19,376 nt of DNA, taken from contig JAUTXA010000278.1 in the NCBI GenBank assembly GCA_030838265.1, positions 1 to 19,376 on the forward strand, in the 5' to 3' direction. Source of the stretch: Actinomycetota bacterium (GTDB lineage: Bacteria; Actinomycetota; Acidimicrobiia; Acidimicrobiales; BP-101). The stretch's first letter is position 1, and every line of letters begins with the position of its first letter. A model generated the notes under the pieces. That model was not told the origin of the DNA and searched no databases. It was given only the letters and a program-made list of their open reading frames with translations. A program made the translations under genes and the position numbers. Positions 1 to 7,686 of the stretch are shown here, in pieces.

Positions 1-1795
1 CCAGGCCGAAGGGCAGATAGGTCTCATGGGGGATGGTGAGGTTGGCCTCGGGCCGGGTGTCGACGCCGCTCGTGATCGGCGTGATGCGGTGCTCGGCCCC
101 CTCGACGCCGAGACCTCGGGTCGGTTCGCTCTCACCCGACCGGGCGAAGGCCACGCCCTCTTTCTCCCACAAGGGGTGCCGACTCTCGACCACGGGAATG
201 GCGGCGAAGTTGTAGTGCGGCGGCGGCGAGCTGATCGCCCACTCGAGGGTGTCGGCCTTCCACGGGTCGGGCCCGGCCGGCTGGCCCCGGCGGTAGCTCA
301 GCAGCCAGTTGACCAGGGTGATCCCCGTCCCCAGCCCGAAAAGACCGGAGCCCGCCGAGACCAACGCGTTGATCCCGCCCCACCCGAGGCCGGAAGGGTA
401 GGTGTAGATGCGCCGCGGCATCCCCAGGAAGCCGAGGATGTGCATGGGGAAGAAGGCCAGGTTGAAGCCGATGAACATGACCCAGAAGCTGATCTTCCCC
501 CAGCGCTCGTTGAGCAGCCGGCCCGTCATCTTCGGCATCCAGAAGTAGATGGCCCCGAAGATGGGGAAGACGACGGCTCCGTTCAGCGTGTAGTGAAAAT
601 GGGCGACCACGAAGTAGCTGTCGTGCACCGCCCAGTCGAAGGGCAGCACCGCCACCATCACGCCGGTGATGCCGCCCATGAGGAAGATGAGCAAGAAGCC
701 AAGGGCGAAGAGCATTGGCGTGGTGAGGTGGACGCGGCCCTTCCACATGGTGGCGATCCAGGCGAAGAACTGCACCCCGCTGGGGATGGCGATGAGAAGG
801 CTGGCGGCCGAGAAGAACCCGAGGGCGAGGGGCGGGATGCCGACCGCGAACATGTGGTGGACCCACACCCCGAAGCTGATGAAGCCGACGGCGACGAGCG
901 AGGTCGCCACCCACAGGTAGGCGGCGATCGGACGGCGGGAGAAGACGGGGATGATCATCGAGACCATTCCGGCCGCCGGCACGAAGAGGATGTAGACCTC
1001 GGGGTGGCCCCAGAACCAGAACAGGTGCTGGTACAGCAGTGTGCTCCCACCGCCGCGTGTCACGTAGAAGGCGGTGCCGAAGAGGCGGTCCATCTCGAGC
1101 AGGACCGAGGCCAGCGTCACCGCCGGCACCGCGAACAGGACCATGAAGCTGAAGACCAGCATCGACCACACGTACATCGGCAGGCGGTTCAGCGACATCC
1201 CCGGTGCGCGCATCTTGAAGATGGTGACGATGAAGTTAATGGCACCGACCGTCGTCGAGATCCCCACGAAGATGACGCCCAGGCCCCAGAAGTCGAGGTT
1301 GAGACCGGGCGAGTAGCTCTTGGTGGTCATCGGGGCGTAGGCGAACCAGCCGCCATCGGGCACGTGGCCCACGAAGTAGCTCGAGTACATGAAGACGCCG
1401 GCCAGCAGGAAGATCCAGTAGCTGAAGGCATTGAGCCGCGGGAACGCCATGTCCCGCGTGCCGAGCTGCAGAGGCACCAGGAAGTTGCCGAAGCCGGCCA
1501 GCACGGGCGTGTTGAACAGGAAGATCATGGTCGTGCCGTGCATGGTGAACAGCTGGTTGTAGGTCTCGGGCCCGACCGTGTGGCTGTTCGGTGATGTGAG
1601 CTGGGCCCGCATCAGCAAGGCGGTGAGCCCGGCCACGAAGAAGAAGAAGAACGACGTGTAGATGTAGCGCATGCCGATGCGCTTGTGATCGACGGTCGAG
1701 AAGAAGCCGACGAAGCCCGGGCCGTCCTCCCAGACCTCGTCGAGCTCGGGGTGCTTCTCCTGGGTGGGCGTGACGCCCGAGTCGATGACGGCCAT
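1..1795 (-). CDS. ctaD: Cytochrome c oxidase subunit I (heme-copper oxidase, A-family-like), 3' end outside window
   Basis: This is the catalytic subunit of an aa3/caa3 oxidase, which reduces O2 to water at the heme a3-CuB centre and pumps protons across the cytoplasmic membrane. The ATG at 1795 opens a frame of 598 codons that is still open at the window edge. Visible ligands are H86 (heme a, in TMHGTTMIF), H264/E266/Y268 (WGHPEVYIL; CuB ligand, D-channel Glu and the cross-linked Tyr), H313-H314 (CuB) and H399/H401 (AHFHY). The D-channel entrance Asp is present in RDMAFPRLN. The K-channel Lys is replaced by Gln (Q342, IPSGVQFFAW). After about residue 500 a hydrophilic stretch ends in HETYLPFGL, which suggests a C-terminal extension beyond the usual core. 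The start lies 2 nt after the ctaC stop, so the two are probably one transcript. Identity is certain; the subfamily is inferred. Confidence 0.96.
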   Translation of the reverse strand, partial: MAVIDSGVTPTQEKHPELDEVWEDGPGFVGFFSTVDHKRIGMRYIYTSFFFFFVAGLTALLMRAQLTSPNSHTVGPETYNQLFTMHGTTMIFLFNTPVLAGFGNFLVPLQLGTRDMAFPRLNAFSYWIFLLAGVFMYSSYFVGHVPDGGWFAYAPMTTKSYSPGLNLDFWGLGVIFVGISTTVGAINFIVTIFKMRAPGMSLNRLPMYVWSMLVFSFMVLFAVPAVTLASVLLEMDRLFGTAFYVTRGGGSTLLYQHLFWFWGHPEVYILFVPAAGMVSMIIPVFSRRPIAAYLWVATSLVAVGFISFGVWVHHMFAVGIPPLALGFFSAASLLIAIPSGVQFFAWIATMWKGRVHLTTPMLFALGFLLIFLMGGITGVMVAVLPFDWAVHDSYFVVAHFHYTLNGAVVFPIFGAIYFWMPKMTGRLLNERWGKISFWVMFIGFNLAFFPMHILGFLGMPRRIYTYPSGLGWGGINALVSAGSGLFGLGTGITLVNWLLSYRRGQPAGPDPWKADTLEWAISSPPPHYNFAAIPVVESRHPLWEKEGVAFARSGESEPTRGLGVEGAEHRITPITSGVDTRPEANLTIPHETYLPFGL

Positions 1796-1797
1796 GG

Positions 1798-2787
1798 CTA
1801 CTTGAGGCTCTCCAGGTAGGCGACGATGGCGGCGACCTCGCCTGGGTCGAGCTCGATGGGTGGCATGAGGTTGCCGGGCTTGATCGTCTGGCTGTCGACG
1901 ATCCACTGGGTGAGATGGCGGGTGTCGTTGGGGACGGCGCCCGAGCCGATGGTCTGGCGGCTGCCGAAGTCGGTGAGGTCAGGGCCCAGGTCGCCGGCGG
2001 CCGACGTCCCCCTGATGGTGTGGCACCCGGCGCACGGGGCCCGCTCGAAGGCGACGAGGCCGCGCTCGGTGAGGTCGGACGAGGCGCCGGTGCCGGCCGA
2101 TCGCCGCCGCACCAGCCATCGCTCGAAGTCGGCCTCGCTCTGGGCCACGAAGACCAGGTTCATGTTGGCGTGTTGCAGGCCGCAGAACTCGGCGCACTCG
2201 CCCCGATAGGTCCCGGCCTTGGTGACCGTGAGCCGAAGCTCGTTGTGCTGGCCGGGGACGGTGTCGAGCTTGCCCGCCACCTGCGGCACCCAGAAGCTGT
2301 GGATGACGTTGTCGGAGTCGAGGCCGATCCGAACCTGGCGGCCGACGGGAACGTGGATCTCGTTGGCCGTCGTGACGCCGGTGCCCGGGTAGGTGACGGC
2401 CCACCACCACCGCTTGCCCACCACCTCGACCGACAAGGCACCGGCGACAGGACGCCGGACCTGGTTCGTGGTCGACACGGTCAGGACGGCGAGGACGGCG
2501 AGGATGGCGACGGGCACGACCAGCCCACCCACCCACACGAACGCCTCGTCCTTCACACGCGATGGCTTGCCGGTCTCGGTGCGCCGGCCCCGGAGGGTCG
2601 CCACGATGATGAGGCCGGCCACTGCCACGTAGACGGCCGCGGCCATGGCGAACATGATCCAGAACAGGCGAGCCACTCTCCGGGCCTCCGTCCCGCCCGT
2701 CTGCAACAGGCCTGGGGCTCGGCGGTCGCAGGCAGCCAGCAGCAGCGAGGCGCCGACCACCAACCCGTAGCGCCGGAAGCGCCTCAA
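1798..2787 (-). CDS. ctaC: Cytochrome c oxidase subunit II with fused C-terminal cytochrome c (caa3 type), lipoprotein
   Basis: Subunit II accepts electrons at CuA and passes them to heme a of CtaD. The 329-residue protein begins with a signal peptide ending in a lipobox (LLLAAC, Cys20). Two membrane helices follow, at about residues 42-65 and 82-105. The cupredoxin domain carries a full CuA set: H163, C198, E200, C202, H206 and M209 (GECAEFCGLQHANM). A class I cytochrome c domain is fused at the end (CAGCH, C252/C255/H256, likely axial M308 in NLMPP). The start is TTG, supported by a GGAGG 5 nt upstream and by the position of the lipobox; it overlaps the Rieske stop by 4 nt (TTGA). Actinobacterial subunit II usually lacks a fused heme c because diheme QcrC supplies electrons directly, so having both is notable. 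Confidence 0.97.
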   Translation of the reverse strand: MRRFRRYGLVVGASLLLAACDRRAPGLLQTGGTEARRVARLFWIMFAMAAAVYVAVAGLIIVATLRGRRTETGKPSRVKDEAFVWVGGLVVPVAILAVLAVLTVSTTNQVRRPVAGALSVEVVGKRWWWAVTYPGTGVTTANEIHVPVGRQVRIGLDSDNVIHSFWVPQVAGKLDTVPGQHNELRLTVTKAGTYRGECAEFCGLQHANMNLVFVAQSEADFERWLVRRRSAGTGASSDLTERGLVAFERAPCAGCHTIRGTSAAGDLGPDLTDFGSRQTIGSGAVPNDTRHLTQWIVDSQTIKPGNLMPPIELDPGEVAAIVAYLESLK

Positions 2788-3620
2788 CTCCGCCTCCAGT
2801 AGGGCGGGCCGATGGGCTCGGGGAAGTCGCCCGTGGCCACGAGGAAGCCCTCACTGTCGATGCGGACCGGAAGTTGGGGAAGGGCGCCGGCCGCCGGACC
2901 GAAGATGGGCCGGGCCCCGTCGAGCACATCGAAGGTCGACTGGTGACAGGGGCAGAGCAGCTCGTGAGCCTGGGCCTCGTAGAGGCCGACCGGGCAGCCG
3001 GCGTGGGTGCAGACCTTGGAATAGACGACGAAGCCGTCGGGCGACCAGCCCTCGCGCCCGGGTCGGGGGCGGATGAGCCCGGGCTCGACCCGCACCAACA
3101 CGGCCTGGCCGTCGGCCGACCCGGCGTGGCCTTCGGGGAAGACGGTCACCAGCCCACCGATGGCCACGTCGCTGGTGTGCACCAGCGCGCCCTTGTCGGT
3201 GACGAGGCGCAGTCCGTCGCGCCACGGTGTGGTCGAGAGCGACTTGCCCGGACGCGGGCCCAGCGACCGGATGGGAAAGAGGGATGCCACGCCGAGGGCG
3301 CCGGCCGCGGCGGCGAGGGCCTTCACGAGGAAGCCGCGCCGCTCGATCACCCCGCCGCGCTCGAAGTCCTCCTCGACTGCCTGGCGCTCGGCCTTGGTGC
3401 TGCCCAGGCGATGGCGCTCCTGGACGGCAGGGCCTTGGGGCATGAGGTGGTTGGCCCAGGTCACCATGGCGAAGGCCAGCCCGCCGAAGGCGGCCGCCAG
3501 CAACAGACCCTCGAGTTGCGGCTGGCCGCCCCGCCAGTAGACGACGGCCAAGCCCAAGGCGGCCATGATCGTGACGGCGAAGCCCACCACGGCGCGGCGC
3601 TCGGCCTGGTGGCCCGTCAC
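2784..3620 (-). CDS. qcrA: Rieske [2Fe-2S] protein, QcrA-like, three-helix actinobacterial type
   Basis: This is a Rieske iron-sulfur protein that takes electrons from quinol in a cytochrome bc complex and hands them to a c-type cytochrome. From the GTG at 3620 it has 278 residues. Three hydrophobic segments (about 11-28, 37-56 and 97-117) precede the soluble domain, as in actinobacterial QcrA. The cluster motifs are CTHAGC (C204, H206, C209) and CPCH (C223, C225, H226); C209/C225 would form the usual disulfide. The frame stays open upstream to 3938, but that part is arginine-rich shadow sequence lying over the cytochrome gene. The GTG at 3620 overlaps the upstream stop as GTGA and puts the first helix at the N-terminus. 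The stop overlaps the ctaC start. It is somewhat shorter than many actinobacterial QcrA proteins. Confidence 0.93.
   Translation of the reverse strand: MTGHQAERRAVVGFAVTIMAALGLAVVYWRGGQPQLEGLLLAAAFGGLAFAMVTWANHLMPQGPAVQERHRLGSTKAERQAVEEDFERGGVIERRGFLVKALAAAAGALGVASLFPIRSLGPRPGKSLSTTPWRDGLRLVTDKGALVHTSDVAIGGLVTVFPEGHAGSADGQAVLVRVEPGLIRPRPGREGWSPDGFVVYSKVCTHAGCPVGLYEAQAHELLCPCHQSTFDVLDGARPIFGPAAGALPQLPVRIDSEGFLVATGDFPEPIGPPYWRRS
2793..2797 (-). promoter_or_regulatory. Ribosome binding site supporting the TTG start of ctaC
   Basis: The minus strand reads GGAGG followed by a 5-nt spacer and TTG. It lies inside the last codons of the Rieske gene. It is the main reason to accept the rare TTG start, together with the correct placement of the lipoprotein signal peptide. 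Confidence 0.7.
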
Positions 3621-4396
3621 CCGCGCTCGCCGATCCAACGGGTCGCCATCAAGAGCAGGCCCAAGCCGACGATGAGGGCGACGCCGCCCTCGGCGGCCGG
3701 CCCCAAGTGCCACAGGGCGCTTCCGCCTCGGTCGTCGGGATGGTTGAGGTAGCGGACGTAGGCCACCAGGCCGGCCAGCTCGTCGGGCGTCACCGCCGCG
3801 TTGCCGAACGACGGCATGGCGCCTGGACCGATGCGGATGGCCTCCGCGATCTGGGTCGGCGTGGCCCGGTGCAGCGAGGGTGCTTCGCGATGGAGCAGGG
3901 CGCCTCCGTCGCCGGCCCACGCGTGACAGGCCGCGCACTGCAGGCGGAAGATCTCGCCACCGGTCTGCAGCCGGCTGCGGTCGGCCACGACGGTCGGGAC
4001 ACCAGGCCCCGCGTCGCCCGTGAGCTGGGCGATGTAGTCGACCAGCGCCGCCGCCTGGGCCGGGGTGTAGGCCGGCGGTCGGCGCTTGGGGATGGCGCCC
4101 GGGTTGCCCAGGTCATCGGCCGGCTTGGGTCGCTGCAGGGGCGAGGCCGCGTCCCGACCCGTCCCCCGGCCTCCGGCCCCGTGGCAGGTAGCGCAGTCGG
4201 AGAGGTACGTAAGCCGGGGGCTCTTGCCCCGTGGTGCTTGGTCAGGCGACACGGCGGGAGCAGCCCCTGCCCGGCCGGCGCGCACCGACAACGGAGCGAG
4301 GCCGGCGGCGAGGACCATGAGCAAGGCCCAGGGCGCGTGGTGCCACCGTCGCGCCGCTGGTCTCGACGGGCGAGGCCCGCGCGGCTGCTCGGCCAC
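3617..4396 (-). CDS. qcrC: Membrane-anchored diheme cytochrome c, QcrC-like
   Basis: This is probably the cytochrome cc subunit that carries electrons from the Rieske protein to the oxidase. From the GTG at 4396 it has 259 residues. An N-terminal hydrophobic segment (about 23-39) acts as signal or anchor. Two cytochrome c domains follow, with CATCH (C68/C71/H72) and CAACH (C154/C157/H158), and a C-terminal helix spans about 236-256. This plan (signal, two c domains, C-terminal anchor) matches actinobacterial QcrC. The second heme has a good axial Met (GPGAMPSFGN, M194). The first domain is short and shows no clear GRMP-type Met, reading NPGAIPKRRPP instead. A TTG at 4435 would add 13 residues; I prefer 4396 because it leaves room for the divergent promoters. 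The stop overlaps the Rieske start (GTGA). QcrC assignment is likely but a generic diheme cytochrome c is possible. Confidence 0.85.
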   Translation of the reverse strand: MAEQPRGPRPSRPAARRWHHAPWALLMVLAAGLAPLSVRAGRAGAAPAVSPDQAPRGKSPRLTYLSDCATCHGAGGRGTGRDAASPLQRPKPADDLGNPGAIPKRRPPAYTPAQAAALVDYIAQLTGDAGPGVPTVVADRSRLQTGGEIFRLQCAACHAWAGDGGALLHREAPSLHRATPTQIAEAIRIGPGAMPSFGNAAVTPDELAGLVAYVRYLNHPDDRGGSALWHLGPAAEGGVALIVGLGLLLMATRWIGERG

Positions 4397-4479
4397 TGGG
4401 CGCCGCCTACCCCCATCGGGACGAAAGCGAAACAACTACCAGCGTTTGCGCCTGAGATCCGCCGGATAGGGTGCCGACG
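4397..4479. promoter_or_regulatory. Divergent intergenic region between the respiratory and formate dehydrogenase operons
   Basis: This 83-bp gap separates the starts of two operons transcribed in opposite directions and so must hold or overlap both promoters. It contains a locally AT-richer patch around 4422-4450. A weak ribosome-binding sequence (AGGG, 4468-4471) lies 8 nt before the ATG at 4480. I see no convincing -35/-10 pair or operator repeat. The role is inferred from gene arrangement. Confidence 0.4.
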
Positions 4480-7400
4480 ATGGGCGACCACGGGGGACGG
4501 GGGTGGCGGTGGCCGGTGTTGCGCCAGGTCACCGGCCCGGACCGCCTGGGCCTCGGGTCCGCGGCCCAGTCGCCGGCATCGGCCGACCTCGTCCCTCGCA
4601 CCGCCACGGCCGACAAGGTGGTCAAGTCGATCTGCCCCTATTGCGCGGTGGGGTGCGGCCAGAACGTCTTCGTGCGCGACGGGCGCATCACCCAGATCGA
4701 GGGCGATCCCGACAGTCCCATCTCGCGCGGCCGGCTCTGCCCGAAGGGCTCTGCCACCAAGCAGCTGGTCACCAACGCCAGTCGCCAGATCAAGGTCAGG
4801 TACCGCCGGCCCCACGGCACCGAGTGGGAGGACCTGGCCCTCGACGAGGCCATGGACATGATCGCCGAGCGGGTGATCGCGACCAGGCGAGAGACGTGGG
4901 AGGACCGTGACAGCAAGGGACGGGTGCTGCATCGCTGCATGGGCATCGGCAGCCTCGGAGGAGCGACCCTCGACAACGAGGAGAACTACCTCATGAAGAA
5001 GCTGTACACCGCCCTCGGGGCCATCCAGATCGAGAACCAGGCCCGCATATGACACTCGTCCACCGTCCCCAGTTTGGGGACATCGTTCGGTAGGGGCGGC
5101 GCCACCACGTTCCAGCAGGATCTGGCCAACTCCGACTGCATCATCATCCAGGGCTCGAACATGGCCGAGTGCCATCCCGTCGGCTTCCAGTGGGTGATGG
5201 AGGCCAAGGCTCGAGGCGCCAAGATCATTCACGTCGACCCACGGTTCACCCGCACCGGCGCCGTCGCCGATCTGCACGTCCCGCTGCGCGCCGGCTCCGA
5301 CATCGCCTTCCTCGGCGGGATCGTCAACTACATCCTCGAGCACGGCCGCGAGTTCCGCGAGTACGTGGTCCCGTACACCAACGCCTCGTCGGTGGTTGGG
5401 GAGAGCTTCCGCGACACCGAGGACCTCGATGGCTTCTTCTCGGGATGGAACGCCGAGGACGGTTACTACGAGGCCGACACCTGGCAGTTCGAGGGCAACG
5501 AGGTCGAGCGCGACGCCGACAACCCGAAGGAGGTGGCGGTGGGCGAGGCCCACGGCCACGGCTCGAAGCTCTCGGGGGGCAGGGCGCCGATCACCGACCC
5601 CACCCTCGAGCACCCCCGCTGCGTCTTCCAGATCCTGAAGCGCCACTACGCCCGCTACACCCCCGAGATGGTCGAGGAGGTGTGCGGCGTTCCCCGCGAC
5701 CTCTTCGTCGAGGTGGCCGAGACCCTGTGCCAGAACTCGGGTCGGGAGCGCACCTCGGCCTTCTGCTACGCCGTGGGCTGGACCCAGCACACCGTGGGCG
5801 TGCAGTACATCCGCACGGCCGCCATCATCCAGCTCTTGCTGGGGAACATCGGCCGGCCCGGCGGCGGCATCCTCGCCCTGCGGGGCCACGCCAGCATCCA
5901 GGGCTCGACTGACATCCCGACCCTCTACAACGTGCTCCCGGGCTACATGCCGATGGCGCACGTCGAGCAGAACGAGACGCTCGAGCAGTACCTCGAGATG
6001 AACGGCAGCCCGAGCGGGTTCTGGGGACATCTGCCCGCCTATTTCGTCAGCCTGCTCAAGGCGTGGTGGGGCGATGCCGCCACCTCCGACAACGATTTCT
6101 GCTTCGACTGGCTGCCCCGGATCTCGGGCGACCACTCCGCCTATCAGACCGCCCTCGACATGCTCGACGGCAAGGTCAAGGGCTACTTCGTGGTGGGCGA
6201 GAACCCGGCGGTCGGCTCGTCCCACAGCGGCCTGCACCGCAAGGCGCTGGCCAACCTCGAGTGGCTGGTCGTGCGCGACTTCGTCGAGATCGAGTCGGCT
6301 TCGTTCTGGTACGACGCACCCGAGATCGAGACCGGTGAGCTGCGCACCGCCGACATCGGCACCGAGGTCTTCCTGCTGCCGGCCGCGGCCCACACCGAGA
6401 AGGACGGCACCTTCACCAACACGCAACGTCTGCTGCAGTGGCATCACAAGGCGGTCGAGCCCATCGGCGACCAGCGCAGCGAGCTGTGGTTCTACTACCA
6501 CCTCGGCCGCATCATCAGGGAGAAGCTGGCGGGCTCGACCGACCCCCGCGACGCGTCGATCCTCAGCCTCACGTGGGAGTACCCGACCGAGGGTCCCCAC
6601 GACGATCCGCGCGCCGATGCCGTGCTGGCCGAGATCAACGGCTTCGACGCCGAGGGGAAGCCGCTCTCGGCCTACACCGAGATGAAGGGCGACGGCTCGA
6701 CGCGCGGCGGGTGTTGGATCTACACCGGCTGCTACGCCGGCGGCGTCAACCAGACCGCCCGTCGCAAGAGCGGGAAGGACCAGGACTGGGTGGCGGCCGA
6801 GTGGGCCTGGGCCTGGCCCGCCAACCGACGCATCATCTACAACCGGGCATCGGCCGACCCCGACGGCCAGCCCTGGTCGGAGCGCAAGAAGTACGTGTGG
6901 TGGGACGAGGCGCAGGGCAAGTGGACGGGCTACGACGTCCCGGACTTCACCCCCGACATGCGGCCCGACTACGTGCCGCCTCCCGACGCCAAGGCCGAGA
7001 TGGCCCTGCGGGGTGACGAGCCCTTTGTCCTCCAGGGCGACGGCCGGGGCTGGCTCTACGTGCCCGCCGGGCTCCTCGACGGTCCCCTTCCCACGCACTA
7101 CGAGCCCCACGAGTCGCCCTTCACCAACCCGCTCTACAGCCAGAACGCCAGCCCCCTCCGCCAGCGCTTCGCCCGGGGGGCCAACCCCTACAACCCGTCG
7201 GCTCCGGATCCGGGCGCCGACGCCTACCCGTACGTGTTCACCACCTACCGGCTCACCGAGCACCACACCGCGGGCGGCATGAGCCGCCACTTGCCCTACC
7301 TCTCGGAGCTGCAGCCCGAGTTCTTCTGCGAGGTGAGCCCCGAGCTGGCCGATGAGCGAGGCCTCGAGCACGGTGGATGGGCCACCATCGTCACCTCGCG

Positions 7401-7686
7401 CGCCGCCATCGAGGCCCGCGTCCTGGTCACCGAGCGGATCGTCCCCCTCACGGTTCAGGGCCGAACCGTGCACCAGGTCGGCCTGCCCTACCACTGGGGG
7501 ACCAAGGGCCTTTCGACCGGCGACTCGGCCAACGACCTGCTGCCCCTCGCCCTCGACCCCAACGTGCACATCCAAGAGGCCAAGGCCTCGTCGTGCGACA
7601 TCCGCCCCGGCCGCCGACCCAGGGGACGTGAGCGCGCCGAGCTGGTCGAGTCGTACCCGTCGGTCGAGAAGGGCCGCGAGCAGTGA
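4480..7686 (+). CDS. fdhA: Formate dehydrogenase catalytic subunit, selenocysteine-containing (TGA at 5050-5052 read as Sec)
   Basis: This is a molybdo- or tungstopterin oxidoreductase that oxidises formate to CO2 and passes electrons to the FeS subunit. Two open segments, to 5049 and from 5053 to 7686, are in the same frame and separated only by TGA. The junction reads QARI-[TGA]-HSSTVPSLGTSFGRGGATT, the classic Sec-His active site. From the ATG at 4480 the full protein has 1068 residues with Sec at 191. A [4Fe-4S] site lies near the N-terminus (C52, C55, C59, C87, with CPKG Lys89). A GTG at 4471 would add 3 residues; the ATG has the better-placed ribosome site. The C-terminus has the molydopterin-binding fold and a typical CDIRPGRRPRG ending. 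No Tat twin-arginine motif is visible. It overlaps the FeS-subunit start (GTGA). Standard gene callers would split it in two. Confidence 0.95.
5050..5081 (+). promoter_or_regulatory. Sec codon and bacterial SECIS-like hairpin in fdhA
   Basis: The TGA at 5050-5052 is followed by a perfect 6-bp hairpin: GTCCCC (5065-5070), loop AGTTT (5071-5075), GGGGAC (5076-5081). The loop starts 18 nt after the TGA and has G as its second base. Both features fit the known bacterial SECIS pattern (a short stem-loop just downstream of UGA with G among the first two loop bases) recognised by SelB. The hairpin is coding, so the stem also spells conserved residues of the FdhA active-site loop. SelB, SelA, SelD and tRNA-Sec are not in the window. 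Confidence 0.88.

Noticed and set aside
26..1594. A 522-codon open frame on the plus strand opposite ctaD
   Set aside because: The product is a His/Glu/Asp/Arg-rich shadow with no domain; ctaD on the other strand has all oxidase ligands.
3621..3938. N-terminal extension of the Rieske protein back to 3938
   Set aside because: The added 106 residues are arginine/proline-rich, overlap the cytochrome c gene in another frame, and would bury the first membrane helix; the GTG at 3620 forms a GTGA coupling with the upstream stop.
4090..4200. A frameshift in the first heme domain of the QcrC-like gene, since another frame reads SRPMTW where GRMP is expected
   Set aside because: Two compensating shifts would be needed and the match is weak; I report only the missing Met, not a frameshift.
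5050..5052. The TGA as a premature stop, making fdhA a pseudogene or two genes
   Set aside because: The flanking residues match the Sec active-site motif exactly, the frame is unbroken on both sides, and a SECIS-like hairpin follows. The TTG at 5074 would be an artificial start inside the active-site loop.
3790..7575. A 1261-codon open frame on the minus strand across fdhA and the cytochrome gene
   Set aside because: It is antisense to clearly conserved genes; its low-complexity Gly/Val/Asp/His/Leu-rich product is the usual by-product of GC-rich coding strands and shows no known motif.
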